Source: RPQJ01 sp963778185
GTDB taxonomy: Bacteria > Pseudomonadota > Gammaproteobacteria > Steroidobacterales > Steroidobacteraceae
Length of the DNA: 64,000 nucleotides
Assembly (NCBI GenBank): GCA_963778185.1
Contig: CAVZTF010000004.1
Location: 186,001 to 250,000 of the forward strand
Direction: 5' to 3'
The stretch's first letter is position 1. Each line of letters begins with the position of its first letter. Of this stretch, positions 48,904-58,869 are shown piece by piece. The position numbers were made by a program, and so were the translations under genes. Under the pieces are notes generated by a model. The model was given only the letters and a program-made list of their open reading frames with translations. It was not told the DNA's origin and did not search any database.

Positions 48904-51723
48904 TCATTGCGCGGGTCCTGCCGGCTTGCCAGGCCCGCGTCGCGTCGCGCCTCGCCGTGCCTTCAACAGTGCGCGCACGGCCGAGCCGTCCAGTTCCTGA
49001 CGCTCGACGAGCGCGGCGGCAATCCGGTCCAGTGCATCGCGATTCGCACGCAGGAACTCGACTGCTGCGCGGTAGGCGCTGCGCAACAGCGCGTCGACCT
49101 GTTTTGACTGCGCCGTCGTCGGTGTGGAGGTCCAATGCAGGCTGCCGTCGGTTCCGAACCCCGACGTGCAGATGACGCTCGTGGCTGTGCGGGTCGCCAC
49201 CGCCAGGTCGCTCGACGGGCCGCCCCCGGAATTCAGGCTGATGTCGCGCTTGCCGTAGACGACCTCCTCGGCGGCGCGGCCCGCGAGTATCGTACGCAGC
49301 CGCTCGAGCACCTCGATGCGGGTCATCACGGCACCCTCGGGCGGCACCGAGGCTGTGAAGCCGAGTGATCCGTCCATGCGAGGGATGATCGAGACGAACG
49401 TGAGTTCAGGCGCGCCCGTGGTACTGCTGAGCGCCGACAACGCATGCCCCGTCTCGTGGACGGCGACGCGGCGCATGTCGTCCGGCGTCAGCCGGACCAC
49501 CGCGTCCGGTCGCCGCGGCCGGCGCGTAACTTCCGCGATGAGGTCGGCCTGGGCGATCCTGCGGCTGGCCTTGCGGGCGCGCCGCGCCGCCCCACGCACG
49601 AAGAACTCGACGTCGGCACCGGTGAGCCCGAACGCGAGCTGCGCCAGGGCTTTCACCTTGATGTCTCGATCGAGGTTGCGTGCCTTGCGATGCGGCGCCA
49701 GGTAATGCCCGAAAATCTGCTCGAGCCCGGCCACATTGGGTCGCGGCAGCTGGATGACCTGGTCGAGTCGCCCGGCGCGGCGTAGCGCGGGATCGATCTT
49801 CTCGAGGTAATTCGTCGCGCCGATGACGATCACGGGTTCCTGCGCGTCCATGCCCTGGATCTGCTCGAGGAGCGCGTTGACCACCTCGGTCTGGTACACG
49901 CCGTTGGATCCGGAGAACAGTTCACGATTGCCGATGCTGTCGATCTCGTCGATGAAGAGGATGGCAGGCGCATAGCGGCGGGCTTCGGCGAACGTGTCGC
50001 GCATCGCCTTCAGGTGCTGGTCCAGGCCGCCGGCGGATTGCCACTGCGTGGCACTGGCGTGGATGAACTTGACGTCGCATGCGCGCGCGATCGCCCGCGC
50101 CAGGGTCGTCTTGCCGGTCCCCGGGGCGCCGACCAGCAGCACGCCGCGATCGACCGCGTGCCATGGGATTCGGCCAGCTCGCGCGGCAGCAATGTCCTCG
50201 ATCAGGTCTTCGGCAACCTGGCGCGCCTCGCCCAGGCCGTGCAGGTCCCGCAGGCCCAGCGAATCGACGGCGGACACCTGCGCCAGGCGCGCCTGGCATC
50301 GCTCCCGCAGGTAGGCGACGGCCTCGGCTGCGCTGAGCTTGAGCCGGCGCGGCGCGTGGAAATCCGTATGCAGCAGATAGCGTACCCAGTCGGCGCCGCC
50401 GGTCCGCCAGCGTGGCGGCGGCGACGCACCGACGACCTGGCGGAAGATGGCGACGAACAGGCGCTCGTCGATACGCGGCAACGTGAGATACAGGTCCGTG
50501 ACCCGTCGCAGGGGCTCGGGTACGGCGCCGCGCCGCTCGCAGCCGATCAGGACCGCCGGCTCGCCAATCGCCAGCCGGTGCGCGGTCCACTCGGCGTCCC
50601 ACAGCGCCCGGTAGGCATGGAACGAGATCACGTGCAACCGCGCGTCCTCTTCGCGGGTGTCGACCCAGCAGCGGGAGTCGTCGCCGCTGACGGCCGCGGC
50701 ATGCCGGGTGCCGGCCGTCGGAAACGCCGTTCTCTCCGGGTCGAGCAGTCCGACGACGATATCCTCGACGAACGGGATGTCCGATTCGATGACGACGATC
50801 GGCGCGAATTCCGCGACAAATCTCGCCAGCTGGCCGATCGGCCCGGCGGGGTGGGACAGGGTGTTGAATCGCTGCAACAAGCGATGGCCGAGGGTGCCAC
50901 GCACCGACTCGGCGAGCAGCACTGAGACGAACGCCTCCGTAACCGGAAGGTCGCTGGTCGCTTCGGACTCGTGCGCGGCCTCGGCCGCTTCGGCGTCGGC
51001 CATCTTCAGGGCTTCGGCCAGCGTAGGTTTCGCCGAGGTCGGCGGAGGCCCGGGCTCCTCGGGTTGTCGAACGAGGTCGGGACAGGTCGGGGCGACCAGT
51101 CCGTCGAGCAGGGCGATCGGCTGGTCATCGACCATCTCGATTTCGCCGTCGACCTTGACCGCAAAGGTCGAGTTGTACAGCCCGCTCGCGTAGGCAACCG
51201 TCGCCCGCACGCGGAACCGGCCATCTTCAGTGCGACCGTCGAGGCGCAGGGGCGTCCAGCGTTCGCGGGCAGCTGCAAGCGTCGCTCGGCTCGCGCCGTC
51301 GCCGGATTGCAGGGCAATGCCAGCGACGGTGATCTCGTCGGCTGCTTCGATCAGGACAAATGCGCCTTCCTCGCCGCGCATGGCGAACAGGAAGAAGCGC
51401 ACGTAATCGAGCACGGAGCCGTCGGCCAGTTCGAGGGACTCGAGGGCGTTGACGGCGTGGATCGGCCCCGCCTGCCCGTCCAGCCATTGCGTGTCCGCCA
51501 CGCCTTGCAGCAACAGCGCGCGCTCGACGCCGGCCACACCGGCCAGCCTTGCGTCGACCAGGACATGATCGGAGTAGAAGGGCAGTCGTGCCTGCTGCGC
51601 GCGCACGATGGAGGACTCGGCGAACGTCTGCGGAGCTCGCAGGCGAAGTTCCGCGAGCAGGTCGTCGACGAGTCGCGGCGGGCAGGGCTCCCAGGAGATG
51701 TTCGGGCCAAGCGTCCTGTCCAT
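48904..51723 (-). CDS. Large soluble AAA+ / M41 (FtsH-like) metalloprotease
   Basis: 939 residues. Walker A GAPGTGKTT (about residue 530), Walker B ILFIDEID, sensor motif GATNYLEKIDPALRRAGRLD, and the zinc site VAVHETGHALS (HExxH, about residue 755) with a third ligand Asp in GGPSSDLAVAT. FtsH has two N-terminal membrane helices and about 640 residues. Here there are none; instead about 480 extra residues precede the ATPase, including a region (PIVVIESDIPFVEDIVVGLL) that looks like a decayed first AAA domain. ATG 51723 with GAGG upstream. Probably a cytoplasmic quality-control or regulatory protease. Confidence 0.85.
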   Translation of the reverse strand: MDRTLGPNISWEPCPPRLVDDLLAELRLRAPQTFAESSIVRAQQARLPFYSDHVLVDARLAGVAGVERALLLQGVADTQWLDGQAGPIHAVNALESLELADGSVLDYVRFFLFAMRGEEGAFVLIEAADEITVAGIALQSGDGASRATLAAARERWTPLRLDGRTEDGRFRVRATVAYASGLYNSTFAVKVDGEIEMVDDQPIALLDGLVAPTCPDLVRQPEEPGPPPTSAKPTLAEALKMADAEAAEAAHESEATSDLPVTEAFVSVLLAESVRGTLGHRLLQRFNTLSHPAGPIGQLARFVAEFAPIVVIESDIPFVEDIVVGLLDPERTAFPTAGTRHAAAVSGDDSRCWVDTREEDARLHVISFHAYRALWDAEWTAHRLAIGEPAVLIGCERRGAVPEPLRRVTDLYLTLPRIDERLFVAIFRQVVGASPPPRWRTGGADWVRYLLHTDFHAPRRLKLSAAEAVAYLRERCQARLAQVSAVDSLGLRDLHGLGEARQVAEDLIEDIAAARAGRIPWHAVDRGVLLVGAPGTGKTTLARAIARACDVKFIHASATQWQSAGGLDQHLKAMRDTFAEARRYAPAILFIDEIDSIGNRELFSGSNGVYQTEVVNALLEQIQGMDAQEPVIVIGATNYLEKIDPALRRAGRLDQVIQLPRPNVAGLEQIFGHYLAPHRKARNLDRDIKVKALAQLAFGLTGADVEFFVRGAARRARKASRRIAQADLIAEVTRRPRRPDAVVRLTPDDMRRVAVHETGHALSALSSTTGAPELTFVSIIPRMDGSLGFTASVPPEGAVMTRIEVLERLRTILAGRAAEEVVYGKRDISLNSGGGPSSDLAVATRTATSVICTSGFGTDGSLHWTSTPTTAQSKQVDALLRSAYRAAVEFLRANRDALDRIAAALVERQELDGSAVRALLKARRGATRRGPGKPAGPAQ

Positions 51724-51777
51724 TCCCGTCACCTCGGCTTGTTCTGATCGTTTGCCGGCGTGGGCGAACCTGCGCGA

Positions 51778-52206
51778 CTAAGCCTTGTTCGAACGACCCG
51801 GGACCTTCGGCTCGACGATTTCCACGGGCGCGCCCGACTTCTTCCATTCGGTGAATCCGCCCTCGACGTGACACACGGGCGTCAGCCCCATGTCCTGGGC
51901 GGCCTTGGCCGCAAGCGCGGACCGCCAGCCGCCCCCGCAGAAGAACACGAACCGGTTGCCCGAGGTGAAGAAGTGCTTGTGGTACGGGCTGTCGGGATCG
52001 ATCCAGAACTCGAGCATCCCACGAGTGACCTGGACCGCGCCGGGGATGCCGCCCTCGCGCCAGATCTCGCGCGGGTCGCGCAGGTCGACGAAAGTGACGT
52101 CCTGCCGGCCGAGCAACGAACGCGCCTCGTCGACGCGCAGTGTCTCGATCTCTGCCGTGGCCTCGGCCACCATCTGCCGGGTGCTCTTCTTGATCTGCAG
52201 TGGCAT
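51778..52206 (-). CDS. Rhodanese-domain sulfurtransferase
   Basis: 142 residues, single rhodanese domain. The active-site loop is NRFVFFCGGGWRSALAAKAA with Cys about residue 89; FVDLRDPREIWREGGIPGAV is the standard N-terminal motif. Carries sulfur as persulfide; the partner is unknown. ATG 52206. Confidence 0.92.
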   Translation of the reverse strand: MPLQIKKSTRQMVAEATAEIETLRVDEARSLLGRQDVTFVDLRDPREIWREGGIPGAVQVTRGMLEFWIDPDSPYHKHFFTSGNRFVFFCGGGWRSALAAKAAQDMGLTPVCHVEGGFTEWKKSGAPVEIVEPKVPGRSNKA

Positions 52207-52343
52207 CGGGGTCTCCGTGCGGGCACAGTGCCGTCCCTGGCGTGATGGCTGCAATTTAGAGCCATCGTGCGTGGATCGTAAAGAAATTTGCGCAGCCCCC
52301 TCGCGACGGAGCCAGCTTGCCGCGATCCGCGGCGACGTCGCGC

Positions 52344-53876
52344 TCAGGTCCTCGGCATCCCCGGCGCCCGGGCCCGCGCGGGCAGGACCACGACACCTGC
52401 GGCGAGCAGCGTGTCGTACGCCGGGTACCACATCTCCGCCGGCGGAACCTCCGCGGCCTGGCGGATGAATTCGGCGTCCACGCCGCGGTGCGCGAGATAG
52501 TGGTCGTAGGTCCGGTTCAGGTCGAACGAGGCGACCGGGGCGGAGACTGCATGGAATCCGAGGCCGGCGTCGTCGCCGAGCGTTCGCTCGCGGCCGGCGA
52601 CGAAGGCGAGCGTGCAGGCGCTGGCGCAGTGGCTCGTCACGACGGTTGCCAGGTCGTGCGTCTCGATGAGATGCGCGATCCGCAGCCCTTCGCTCTGGCG
52701 GCCCCCGGGGCCCTCCAGCTCGACGGCATCGATGTCCGGGTGGCGCTCGAGCTGCTCGGCAAGGGCGGCGGCGACGCCGAAGCTGTATTCGCCCGACAGC
52801 CGCAGGGTGTTCGTGCCGGGCACCTGGTCAATCGACCAGGCGGGCCCCGGGACGGCGGACAGGGCGTCTTTCGCGTAGTACTCCGCGAGGGGTGCGTCGA
52901 CGAAGAGCGCCCAGGACCAGAGCACGGACAGCATCACCATCGCGAACGCGGTGTCGAGCCTCTGCGGCAGCGTGCGCCGCGCCCGCGCCTCCCGCGACCG
53001 GGCGGGCTGCTTGCGCACGTGGTGGACAGTCGCGGCCGTCAGCAGCACGGCGCAGAGGGGCACGATCGAGACGAGCGCCGAGGAGGCCGCCGGGCCGAGG
53101 TCCACGTAGGCGTCGTAGTACAGGCGCACGCCGATGCCCGCCATCGCGATCGCCAGCGCCGGCTGCACGATCGAGGTCGTCAGCCATCGTGGGCAACGGT
53201 CGATTTGCGGCGCCAGCCGTTCGAGCGTCGAGCGAATCACGGTCGGGGAGGGCGCGGCTGATCGCGCGCGCCGGCGCTCGAGGATCGCGCAGGCTTCGAG
53301 CAGCAACAGCAGCGGGATGGTCGCTTCGAACAGCCAGCGGGCGCTGGCTACGGGGCTGTCGCGCCACGAACCGGGGTCCAGCGCGGGGCCCGCCGTGAGG
53401 ATGAGCCAGGGCGTGGCGATGAAGGACGCAGCGGCAATGGCTCGGCGATTGAAGGCGCGATGCACGGGACAGGCGAGCAGCGCAGCCGTCGCAACTCCGA
53501 CCACGACGTCATGGACGACGTGATCCAGGTCCTTGAGTCGGCCCTCCACCTGCAGGATGTCCCAGTGGGCCGCGGCCTCGAGGAGCGCGGTGTTCGCGCG
53601 GTAGTAGAGCCAGCTCAGGACGAGGAGCGTGACGAGCTGCAGCAGGGAATCCCGGTCCCACGCGACAGTGCGTGTCGCGTCGAACCGTCGCGCGGGCCAC
53701 GGCATGAGCCAGACCAGCAGCAGCACGAGCCACCAGTTGCCCGTCACGTAGGTCGCGGGCACGAGCGTGTCGAGCGCCGCGAGGGCGAGGAAGGCCAACG
53801 TTGCCGTGACGTACGTGCGCGTCACCCGTACGGGCCCCGTGCTGACGGGGGCGAGGTTCACGAGGTGAGCGTCCAT
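52344..53876 (-). CDS. Membrane protein with ClpP-like (COG3904-type) C-terminal domain
   Basis: 510 residues. About eight hydrophobic helices in the first 300 residues, for example WLVLLLVWLMPW and LLQLVTLLVLSWLYYR. The C-terminal soluble part has VELEGPGGRQSEGLRIAHLI and VTSHCASACTLAFVAGRERT, with the Ser of HCASAC at the usual position of the ClpP/crotonase-like periplasmic proteins. A proteolytic role is inferred. ATG 53876 chosen; GTG 53912 is an alternative. I see no Shine-Dalgarno before either. The 280 bp between this gene and 54157 hold nothing identifiable. Confidence 0.7.
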   Translation of the reverse strand: MDAHLVNLAPVSTGPVRVTRTYVTATLAFLALAALDTLVPATYVTGNWWLVLLLVWLMPWPARRFDATRTVAWDRDSLLQLVTLLVLSWLYYRANTALLEAAAHWDILQVEGRLKDLDHVVHDVVVGVATAALLACPVHRAFNRRAIAAASFIATPWLILTAGPALDPGSWRDSPVASARWLFEATIPLLLLLEACAILERRRARSAAPSPTVIRSTLERLAPQIDRCPRWLTTSIVQPALAIAMAGIGVRLYYDAYVDLGPAASSALVSIVPLCAVLLTAATVHHVRKQPARSREARARRTLPQRLDTAFAMVMLSVLWSWALFVDAPLAEYYAKDALSAVPGPAWSIDQVPGTNTLRLSGEYSFGVAAALAEQLERHPDIDAVELEGPGGRQSEGLRIAHLIETHDLATVVTSHCASACTLAFVAGRERTLGDDAGLGFHAVSAPVASFDLNRTYDHYLAHRGVDAEFIRQAAEVPPAEMWYPAYDTLLAAGVVVLPARARAPGMPRT

Positions 53877-54156
53877 GGAGCAGGAGTGTCCCCCGGATGC
53901 AGCGCGATGCACGCGGTGACGGTGCCCGGCGGACCTGAACTGTGAACCGCGTCGCGCTGCCCCATGGCATCTGAGACCAGCAGGGGGAGGTCGCGTTCAA
54001 CGCGATTCCGCAATATGCTCCAGCGGGCACGATCACCCGGCCGCTCCGGGCGAATCCCAATGCGGAACCGATGTCGAAACCCCCGGGGCCCATTCGACAA
54101 GGGTACATATATCGCGACATCCCCACGCTCAACCTCGACCCTTCAAGGAGTTAGCC

Positions 54157-54642
54157 ATGGGCACGACGAAGAAGGTGAAGCCGATCCCCGATGGCATGCA
54201 CTCGATCACCCCGCACCTGGTGTGCGCCGGAGCCGCCTCCGCCATCGAGTTCTACAGACAGGCCTTCGGTGCAACCGAGGTCTCGCGCCTGCCCGGGCCG
54301 GACGGCCGCCTGATGCACGCGCAGATCATGATCGGAGACTCCGCGGTGATGCTCGTGGACGAGGTGCCCGAGTGCGGCGCACGCGGGCCGAAGACGCTCA
54401 ACGGCACCCCGGTCTCGATCCATCTCTACGTCGAAGATGCGGACGCCACGGTCGAGCGCGCGGTCGCGGCGGGCGCCAGGGTCGTCATGCCGCTCGCGGA
54501 CATGTTCTGGGGCGACCGCTTCGGCTTGATCGAAGACCCCTTCGGCCACCAGTGGACCGTCGCTACGCACCAGCGCGACGTGTCGCCGGAAGAAATGGCG
54601 CAGGCGGCCAAGACCGCGTTCTCGCCGGAGCCCCGGCAATGA
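54157..54642 (+). CDS. VOC-family PhnB-like protein
   Basis: 161 residues of the PhnB/glyoxalase-like group: SITPHLVCAGAASAIEFYRQ at the N-terminus and DMFWGDRFGLIEDPFGHQWT at the C-terminus, the typical ending of this family. Activity unknown. AAGGAG precedes the ATG. Its stop overlaps the ATG of the next VOC gene. Confidence 0.88.
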   Translation: MGTTKKVKPIPDGMHSITPHLVCAGAASAIEFYRQAFGATEVSRLPGPDGRLMHAQIMIGDSAVMLVDEVPECGARGPKTLNGTPVSIHLYVEDADATVERAVAAGARVVMPLADMFWGDRFGLIEDPFGHQWTVATHQRDVSPEEMAQAAKTAFSPEPRQ

Positions 54643-55061
54643 GCCCCACGGCTGCTTCAGCCACCTTCGTCAACCTGCCGGTGAAGGAACTGCAGAAGTC
54701 CATCGCGTACTTCGAGGCGCTGGGCTTCGCATTCGACCCGCAGTTCACCGACGACAGCGCCGCCTGCCTGATCCTCGGTCCCAGCCACTACGCGATGCTC
54801 ATCACGCAACCGCGCTTCAAGGACTTCACCCCCTACGCGCTGGTGGACGCGCACCGCAACACCGAGGTGCTGGTTGCGCTGCAGCTCGGCAGCCGCGCGC
54901 AGGTGGACGACGTCACCAACAAGGCCCTCGCTGCCGGCGGCAAGGACTTCCGCCCGCCCGAGGACCACGGCTGGATGTATGGCCGCGCGTTCCAGGACCT
55001 CGACGGGCACATCTGGGAGCCGTTCTTCATGGACGTGGAGGCGATGAAGGCGGCGCAGTAG
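54639..55061 (+). CDS. VOC-family protein
   Basis: 140 residues. ATFVNLPVKELQKSIAYFEA (first beta-alpha module) and GRAFQDLDGHIWEPFFMDVE (last strand with Glu, a metal-site position). Extradiol-dioxygenase-like fold without assigned activity. The ATG overlaps the preceding stop (ATGA), so the two VOC genes are coupled and may form a functional pair. Confidence 0.87.
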   Translation: MSPTAASATFVNLPVKELQKSIAYFEALGFAFDPQFTDDSAACLILGPSHYAMLITQPRFKDFTPYALVDAHRNTEVLVALQLGSRAQVDDVTNKALAAGGKDFRPPEDHGWMYGRAFQDLDGHIWEPFFMDVEAMKAAQ

Positions 55062-55201
55062 GGCGGCACGCCGTCGGGTGGATCCGCTCCACGTCATGCG
55101 CCCGAACCAGAGCCCATCCGCCCCTTGGGCACCACTTGCGGATCGTGACCCTGGCCGATAAGGTCACCTTTCACGGTCGTCGGCTCAAGACAGGCGAGGG
55201 C

Positions 55202-55645
55202 ATGGACAAGCGGACTCTGGTGCTCGATGCGCTCGCAGATGTGCGCGACTGCGCGATGCAGATGCGAGCGACCGCGGCGAACCTTCAAGAGGAGTTGCCG
55301 AAGATACGCATGGACGAGAACCTGCGGGCGGCCGCCAAGGGGCTGTGCGAGCGGCTATCCCGTGTGTCGGGCGACGTGACCTCCGCCGTCGGCGAACAGC
55401 GCGACGCAGCGCTGTCGATGCAACTCGACGTGGCGGGGATCCTCCGGGCGCTGTCGGGCATGGAGGCCACGATGATGGGCGTGCTGGCGGGGTTCGCCGA
55501 GCTCGTCGAGAAACTGGAAGGAGCCGCCGAGCGCGATGAGCGATGCGAGCCAGCGTTCGTGCTGGTCATCGAGTCGGCGGGCAGTCTCCTGCAGCGCTTT
55601 CAAGTTGCAAAGGCGTCGACGGACGCGCTGCGGGCGACGCTCTAG
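55202..55645 (+). CDS. Helical cytoplasmic protein of unknown function
   Basis: 147 residues, mainly alpha-helical, likely coiled coil (DALADVRDCAMQMRATAANL, RLSRVSGDVTSAVGEQRDAA). No signal, no recognised domain; resembles small regulatory or chaperone-like helix bundles. ATG 55202 is preceded by GCGAGGGC, chosen over a longer frame from 55136. Confidence 0.55.
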   Translation: MDKRTLVLDALADVRDCAMQMRATAANLQEELPKIRMDENLRAAAKGLCERLSRVSGDVTSAVGEQRDAALSMQLDVAGILRALSGMEATMMGVLAGFAELVEKLEGAAERDERCEPAFVLVIESAGSLLQRFQVAKASTDALRATL

Positions 55646-55690
55646 GTTGCCGGCGCTCCGGCCGGATTCCCGCGCGGTCGGAGAGCGAAC

Positions 55691-56713
55691 ATGGTCAAGC
55701 CGACGGTCCTGGTGACGGGCATCTCCGGTTTCATCGCGAAGCACTGCGCGGTGGAAATGCTCAACGCCGGATACCGCGTCCGCGGTACCCTGCGCTCCCT
55801 GCATCGCTCGACCCAGGTTCGTGAAACGCTGGCGCGGTCGGCCGACACGTCGCAGCTCGAATTCGCGCAGGCCGATCTCGAGTCGGACGCTGGCTGGAGC
55901 GAGGCTCTCGCCGGGAGCACGCACGTTCTGCATCTGGCGTCGCCGTTCCCTGCGACGCAGCCAGGAGATGAGCAGGCGCTGATTCGCCCGGCCGTGGAAG
56001 GCTCCCTGCGGGTGCTGCGGGCGGCGGCCGACGCCGGCGTCGAGCGGCTGGTGCAGACCTCGTCGATGGTGGCCGTGATGTACGGACACCCGCAAGAGCG
56101 ATCCGGGCCTTTCACCGAGGCCGACTGGACTCGCGTGGGCACTCCGGGCGTCACCGCGTATGCGAGGTCGAAGACGCTCGCGGAGCGAGCGGCACGGGAG
56201 TTCATGGAACGGGACCGGTCCGGGCTGCACTACTCGTCGGTCAACCCCGGCCTCGTGCTGGGTCCGGCGCTCGATCGCGACATCGGAACCTCGGCAGCGG
56301 TCATCCAGATGTTCCTGAAGGGCAAGTATCCCGGTGCGCCACGGATTGCAATGCCGTGCGTCGACGTGCGCGACGTCGCGCGCATGCATCGCCTGGCGCT
56401 GGAGACGGATGCGCCGAGTGGCGGACGCTACCTGGGCGTCGCCGAGTGCCTGTGGTTCATCGACATCGCGCGCGCGATCCGGGAGGGACTGGGCGCGGTC
56501 GCCCGTAAAGTACCGACCCGAGTCCTGCCGGACTGGGCTGTGAAGCTGACCGGTATCTTCGATCAGACGGCGCGAATGATCGTTCCCGAACTCGGGAAGG
56601 AGCTGAAGGTGGACAATGCCATCACGCGACAGGCGCTCGCCATGACGTTCATACCGGCGCGCGAAGCCGCCGTCGCGATGGCAAGAAGCCTCATCGAACT
56701 GAAGCTGGTCTGA
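55691..56713 (+). CDS. NAD(P)-dependent epimerase/dehydratase (dihydroflavonol/cinnamoyl-CoA reductase-like)
   Basis: 340 residues, extended SDR fold. Cofactor loop VLVTGISGFIAKHCAVEML, catalytic Ser in VQTSSMVAVMYG and the YxxxK motif in YARSKTLAERAA. The N-terminal basic region RVRGTLRS suggests NADPH preference. The substrate is unknown. ATG 55691, single gene. Confidence 0.88.
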   Translation: MVKPTVLVTGISGFIAKHCAVEMLNAGYRVRGTLRSLHRSTQVRETLARSADTSQLEFAQADLESDAGWSEALAGSTHVLHLASPFPATQPGDEQALIRPAVEGSLRVLRAAADAGVERLVQTSSMVAVMYGHPQERSGPFTEADWTRVGTPGVTAYARSKTLAERAAREFMERDRSGLHYSSVNPGLVLGPALDRDIGTSAAVIQMFLKGKYPGAPRIAMPCVDVRDVARMHRLALETDAPSGGRYLGVAECLWFIDIARAIREGLGAVARKVPTRVLPDWAVKLTGIFDQTARMIVPELGKELKVDNAITRQALAMTFIPAREAAVAMARSLIELKLV

Positions 56714-56873
56714 TCCATCCGTTGCCTGACGGACTGTCTGCGGCAAGTCCCCACGCCGCACGGGCAACGACGGGTGGACAATGTATCCATCGCGCTCTAC
56801 GTGCATTTCGCTGGCGGCGTGACTCTGCGCGCACCCCGATGCCGCTGGCGACCCTTATGGAAGGAGCAACGCC

Positions 56874-58859
56874 ATGGTCGGCATCTTCCCGGGAAACCAC
56901 ACCTGGTTCCGTAGCCTCGCCGCTTCGCTTGCCGCAACGATACTGGTGGCCGCCTGTGGCGGTGGCGGTGGAAACGGAGATGGTGGCTCGCCGCCACCGC
57001 CGGTCGGGCCGGGGGACACGGAGGGATTCTTCCCCGATGCGATCGGCGACACCTGGTTCTACGCCACGATCGAGGGGGACCCGGCGGACCCGAACATGCA
57101 CGAACATGGGTTCGGGCAGATGGCGGTCACCGGGACGCGGAACTTCGGCAGCGTCGTCGCCAAGGTGTTCACGATGACCTCGCCGACGGACCCGGGGGCC
57201 TCGTTCGAGACTTACCTCAGCAAGGACAGCAACGGCGTCACCAACCACGGCAACAACGATCCGTATGACACGTTGACCGCCGCGGTCGTCCCGTACCTCG
57301 AAGGCAAGTTCCCGGTGACGCTGGGTGTCGTAACGAACGCCAGCCGGTCGAACGTCGACTTTGGCGAGGACCTCGACGGCGACCTGAGAAACGAGAGAGT
57401 CGACTTCACGCTGCGCATCACCATGGATGGCTTCGAGGCGCAAACGGTGCCTGCCGGAACGTTCGCGCGTACCGCGAAGCGCACGTCGGCGATCGAGGGG
57501 GTGGTTCGCGCGACCACGGCCGGCAACGTGCCTTTCACGGCGACGGAGCAGCTCTGGTCGGCCCCCGGTGTCGGCATCGTCAAGCAGTTCGTCGTCGTCT
57601 CGGTAGCAGGCCTGAGCGAGCAACAGAGTTACGACGCAAGGGGCTACAAGGTCGACGGGGTCGCGCACGGCCTGGGCTTGCCACAAGTGTTCCTGACCGG
57701 ACTGACTTCGGAGGACACCGTGGTGCCCGCGGCCGCCTCGGACGGCAACGACGGGTTCCTGGTGGCGAGCGCCCGGCAGACGAGCGCTGCGCCCATCACC
57801 ACGAAGATCGTCGCGGCGTTCGGCGATGCGGAGGGGAATCTCGTGCGTGAGGTGGACGTGACGAGCCCGACCGAAGGCTACATGGTGGGCCGGGCCATCG
57901 ACGTTGCGTTCGATGGAACGAACTACCTGCTGCTCTACTCCAACGGCACGTCCAATACGACGCCGAACCCGCTGCTCGCGACGCGGATCTCGCCGGCTGG
58001 AACGGTGCTCGACGGTCCCACGGGCTTCGAGATCGACGAAGGCTCGGTGTGGATGGCCGCGGTTACGCACGGCGGCAGCAACTATCTCGTCGTCTTCTCC
58101 CGCTACGACGACGTGAGTGGCCAGCACCTGCTCTACGGGCGGCTCGTGACGTCCTCGGGCAATGTGGTCGGCGCCGGCGAGTTCCCGATCGGTCCGCGCA
58201 ACCAGACCCAGCTGCACCCGGACGTCGCCTTCGACGGTTCGAACTTCCTGGTCGTCTGGCAGCAGCAGCCGGGCAGTGGCAGCGATCCTGCTTTCACGAC
58301 GGTGGCCGCTGCCCGGGTCAGCGAGGCAGGCACCGTGCTCGATCCCAATGGCATCGTCCTGTCGAATACCGGCAATGGCGTCGAGGTCCCGCGGGTCGCC
58401 TTCGGGGGCGGCCAGTACTTCGTCGTCTGGGTCGATGGCCGCAATGCGGCGAACTCCATGGAGGGCTACGACATCTACGGCGCACGTGTCGGCACCAACG
58501 GCGTACTCGTGGATGGTCCGGCGACGACCGGCGGCTTGCGGATTTCGGGCGACAAGGTGCCTGAAACCGGCTATCCGCAAGTGGTCTACACCGGTTCAGA
58601 ATTCCTGGTGACCTGGAACGCGGGTGCATTCAGCAGCATCACCGCCCAGTCCGGTATCTTCGGGGCACGAGTTGCGGCCAACGGCACGGTCAGCCGCGGC
58701 GGAAGCGATTACGGCATCGCGCTGAGCGGGGAACCCTCGGACGACTCCCCGAACGGCCGGTATGCACACTCGAGGCCGGTCCGGCTGGGCGGCCGCCACG
58801 TGGTCACCTGGCGCGACAGCAGCCGTGTCGGAGACGTTACGGTTTATTCACTCGAATGA
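56874..58859 (+). CDS. Secreted lipoprotein with beta-propeller-like repeats
   Basis: 661 residues. A signal peptide ending in the lipobox LVAAC, then a Gly-rich linker. The mature part holds at least four repeats of the type VAFDGTNYLLLYS, VAFDGSNFLVVWQQ, VAFGGGQYFVVWVDG and VVYTGSEFLVTWN, about 50-60 residues apart, a pattern of beta-propeller or related surface proteins. No enzymatic motif. The N-terminal 250 residues form another beta-rich region. ATG 56874, GGAG before it. Confidence 0.75.
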   Translation: MVGIFPGNHTWFRSLAASLAATILVAACGGGGGNGDGGSPPPPVGPGDTEGFFPDAIGDTWFYATIEGDPADPNMHEHGFGQMAVTGTRNFGSVVAKVFTMTSPTDPGASFETYLSKDSNGVTNHGNNDPYDTLTAAVVPYLEGKFPVTLGVVTNASRSNVDFGEDLDGDLRNERVDFTLRITMDGFEAQTVPAGTFARTAKRTSAIEGVVRATTAGNVPFTATEQLWSAPGVGIVKQFVVVSVAGLSEQQSYDARGYKVDGVAHGLGLPQVFLTGLTSEDTVVPAAASDGNDGFLVASARQTSAAPITTKIVAAFGDAEGNLVREVDVTSPTEGYMVGRAIDVAFDGTNYLLLYSNGTSNTTPNPLLATRISPAGTVLDGPTGFEIDEGSVWMAAVTHGGSNYLVVFSRYDDVSGQHLLYGRLVTSSGNVVGAGEFPIGPRNQTQLHPDVAFDGSNFLVVWQQQPGSGSDPAFTTVAAARVSEAGTVLDPNGIVLSNTGNGVEVPRVAFGGGQYFVVWVDGRNAANSMEGYDIYGARVGTNGVLVDGPATTGGLRISGDKVPETGYPQVVYTGSEFLVTWNAGAFSSITAQSGIFGARVAANGTVSRGGSDYGIALSGEPSDDSPNGRYAHSRPVRLGGRHVVTWRDSSRVGDVTVYSLE

Positions 58860-58869
58860 GCACGGGGGG

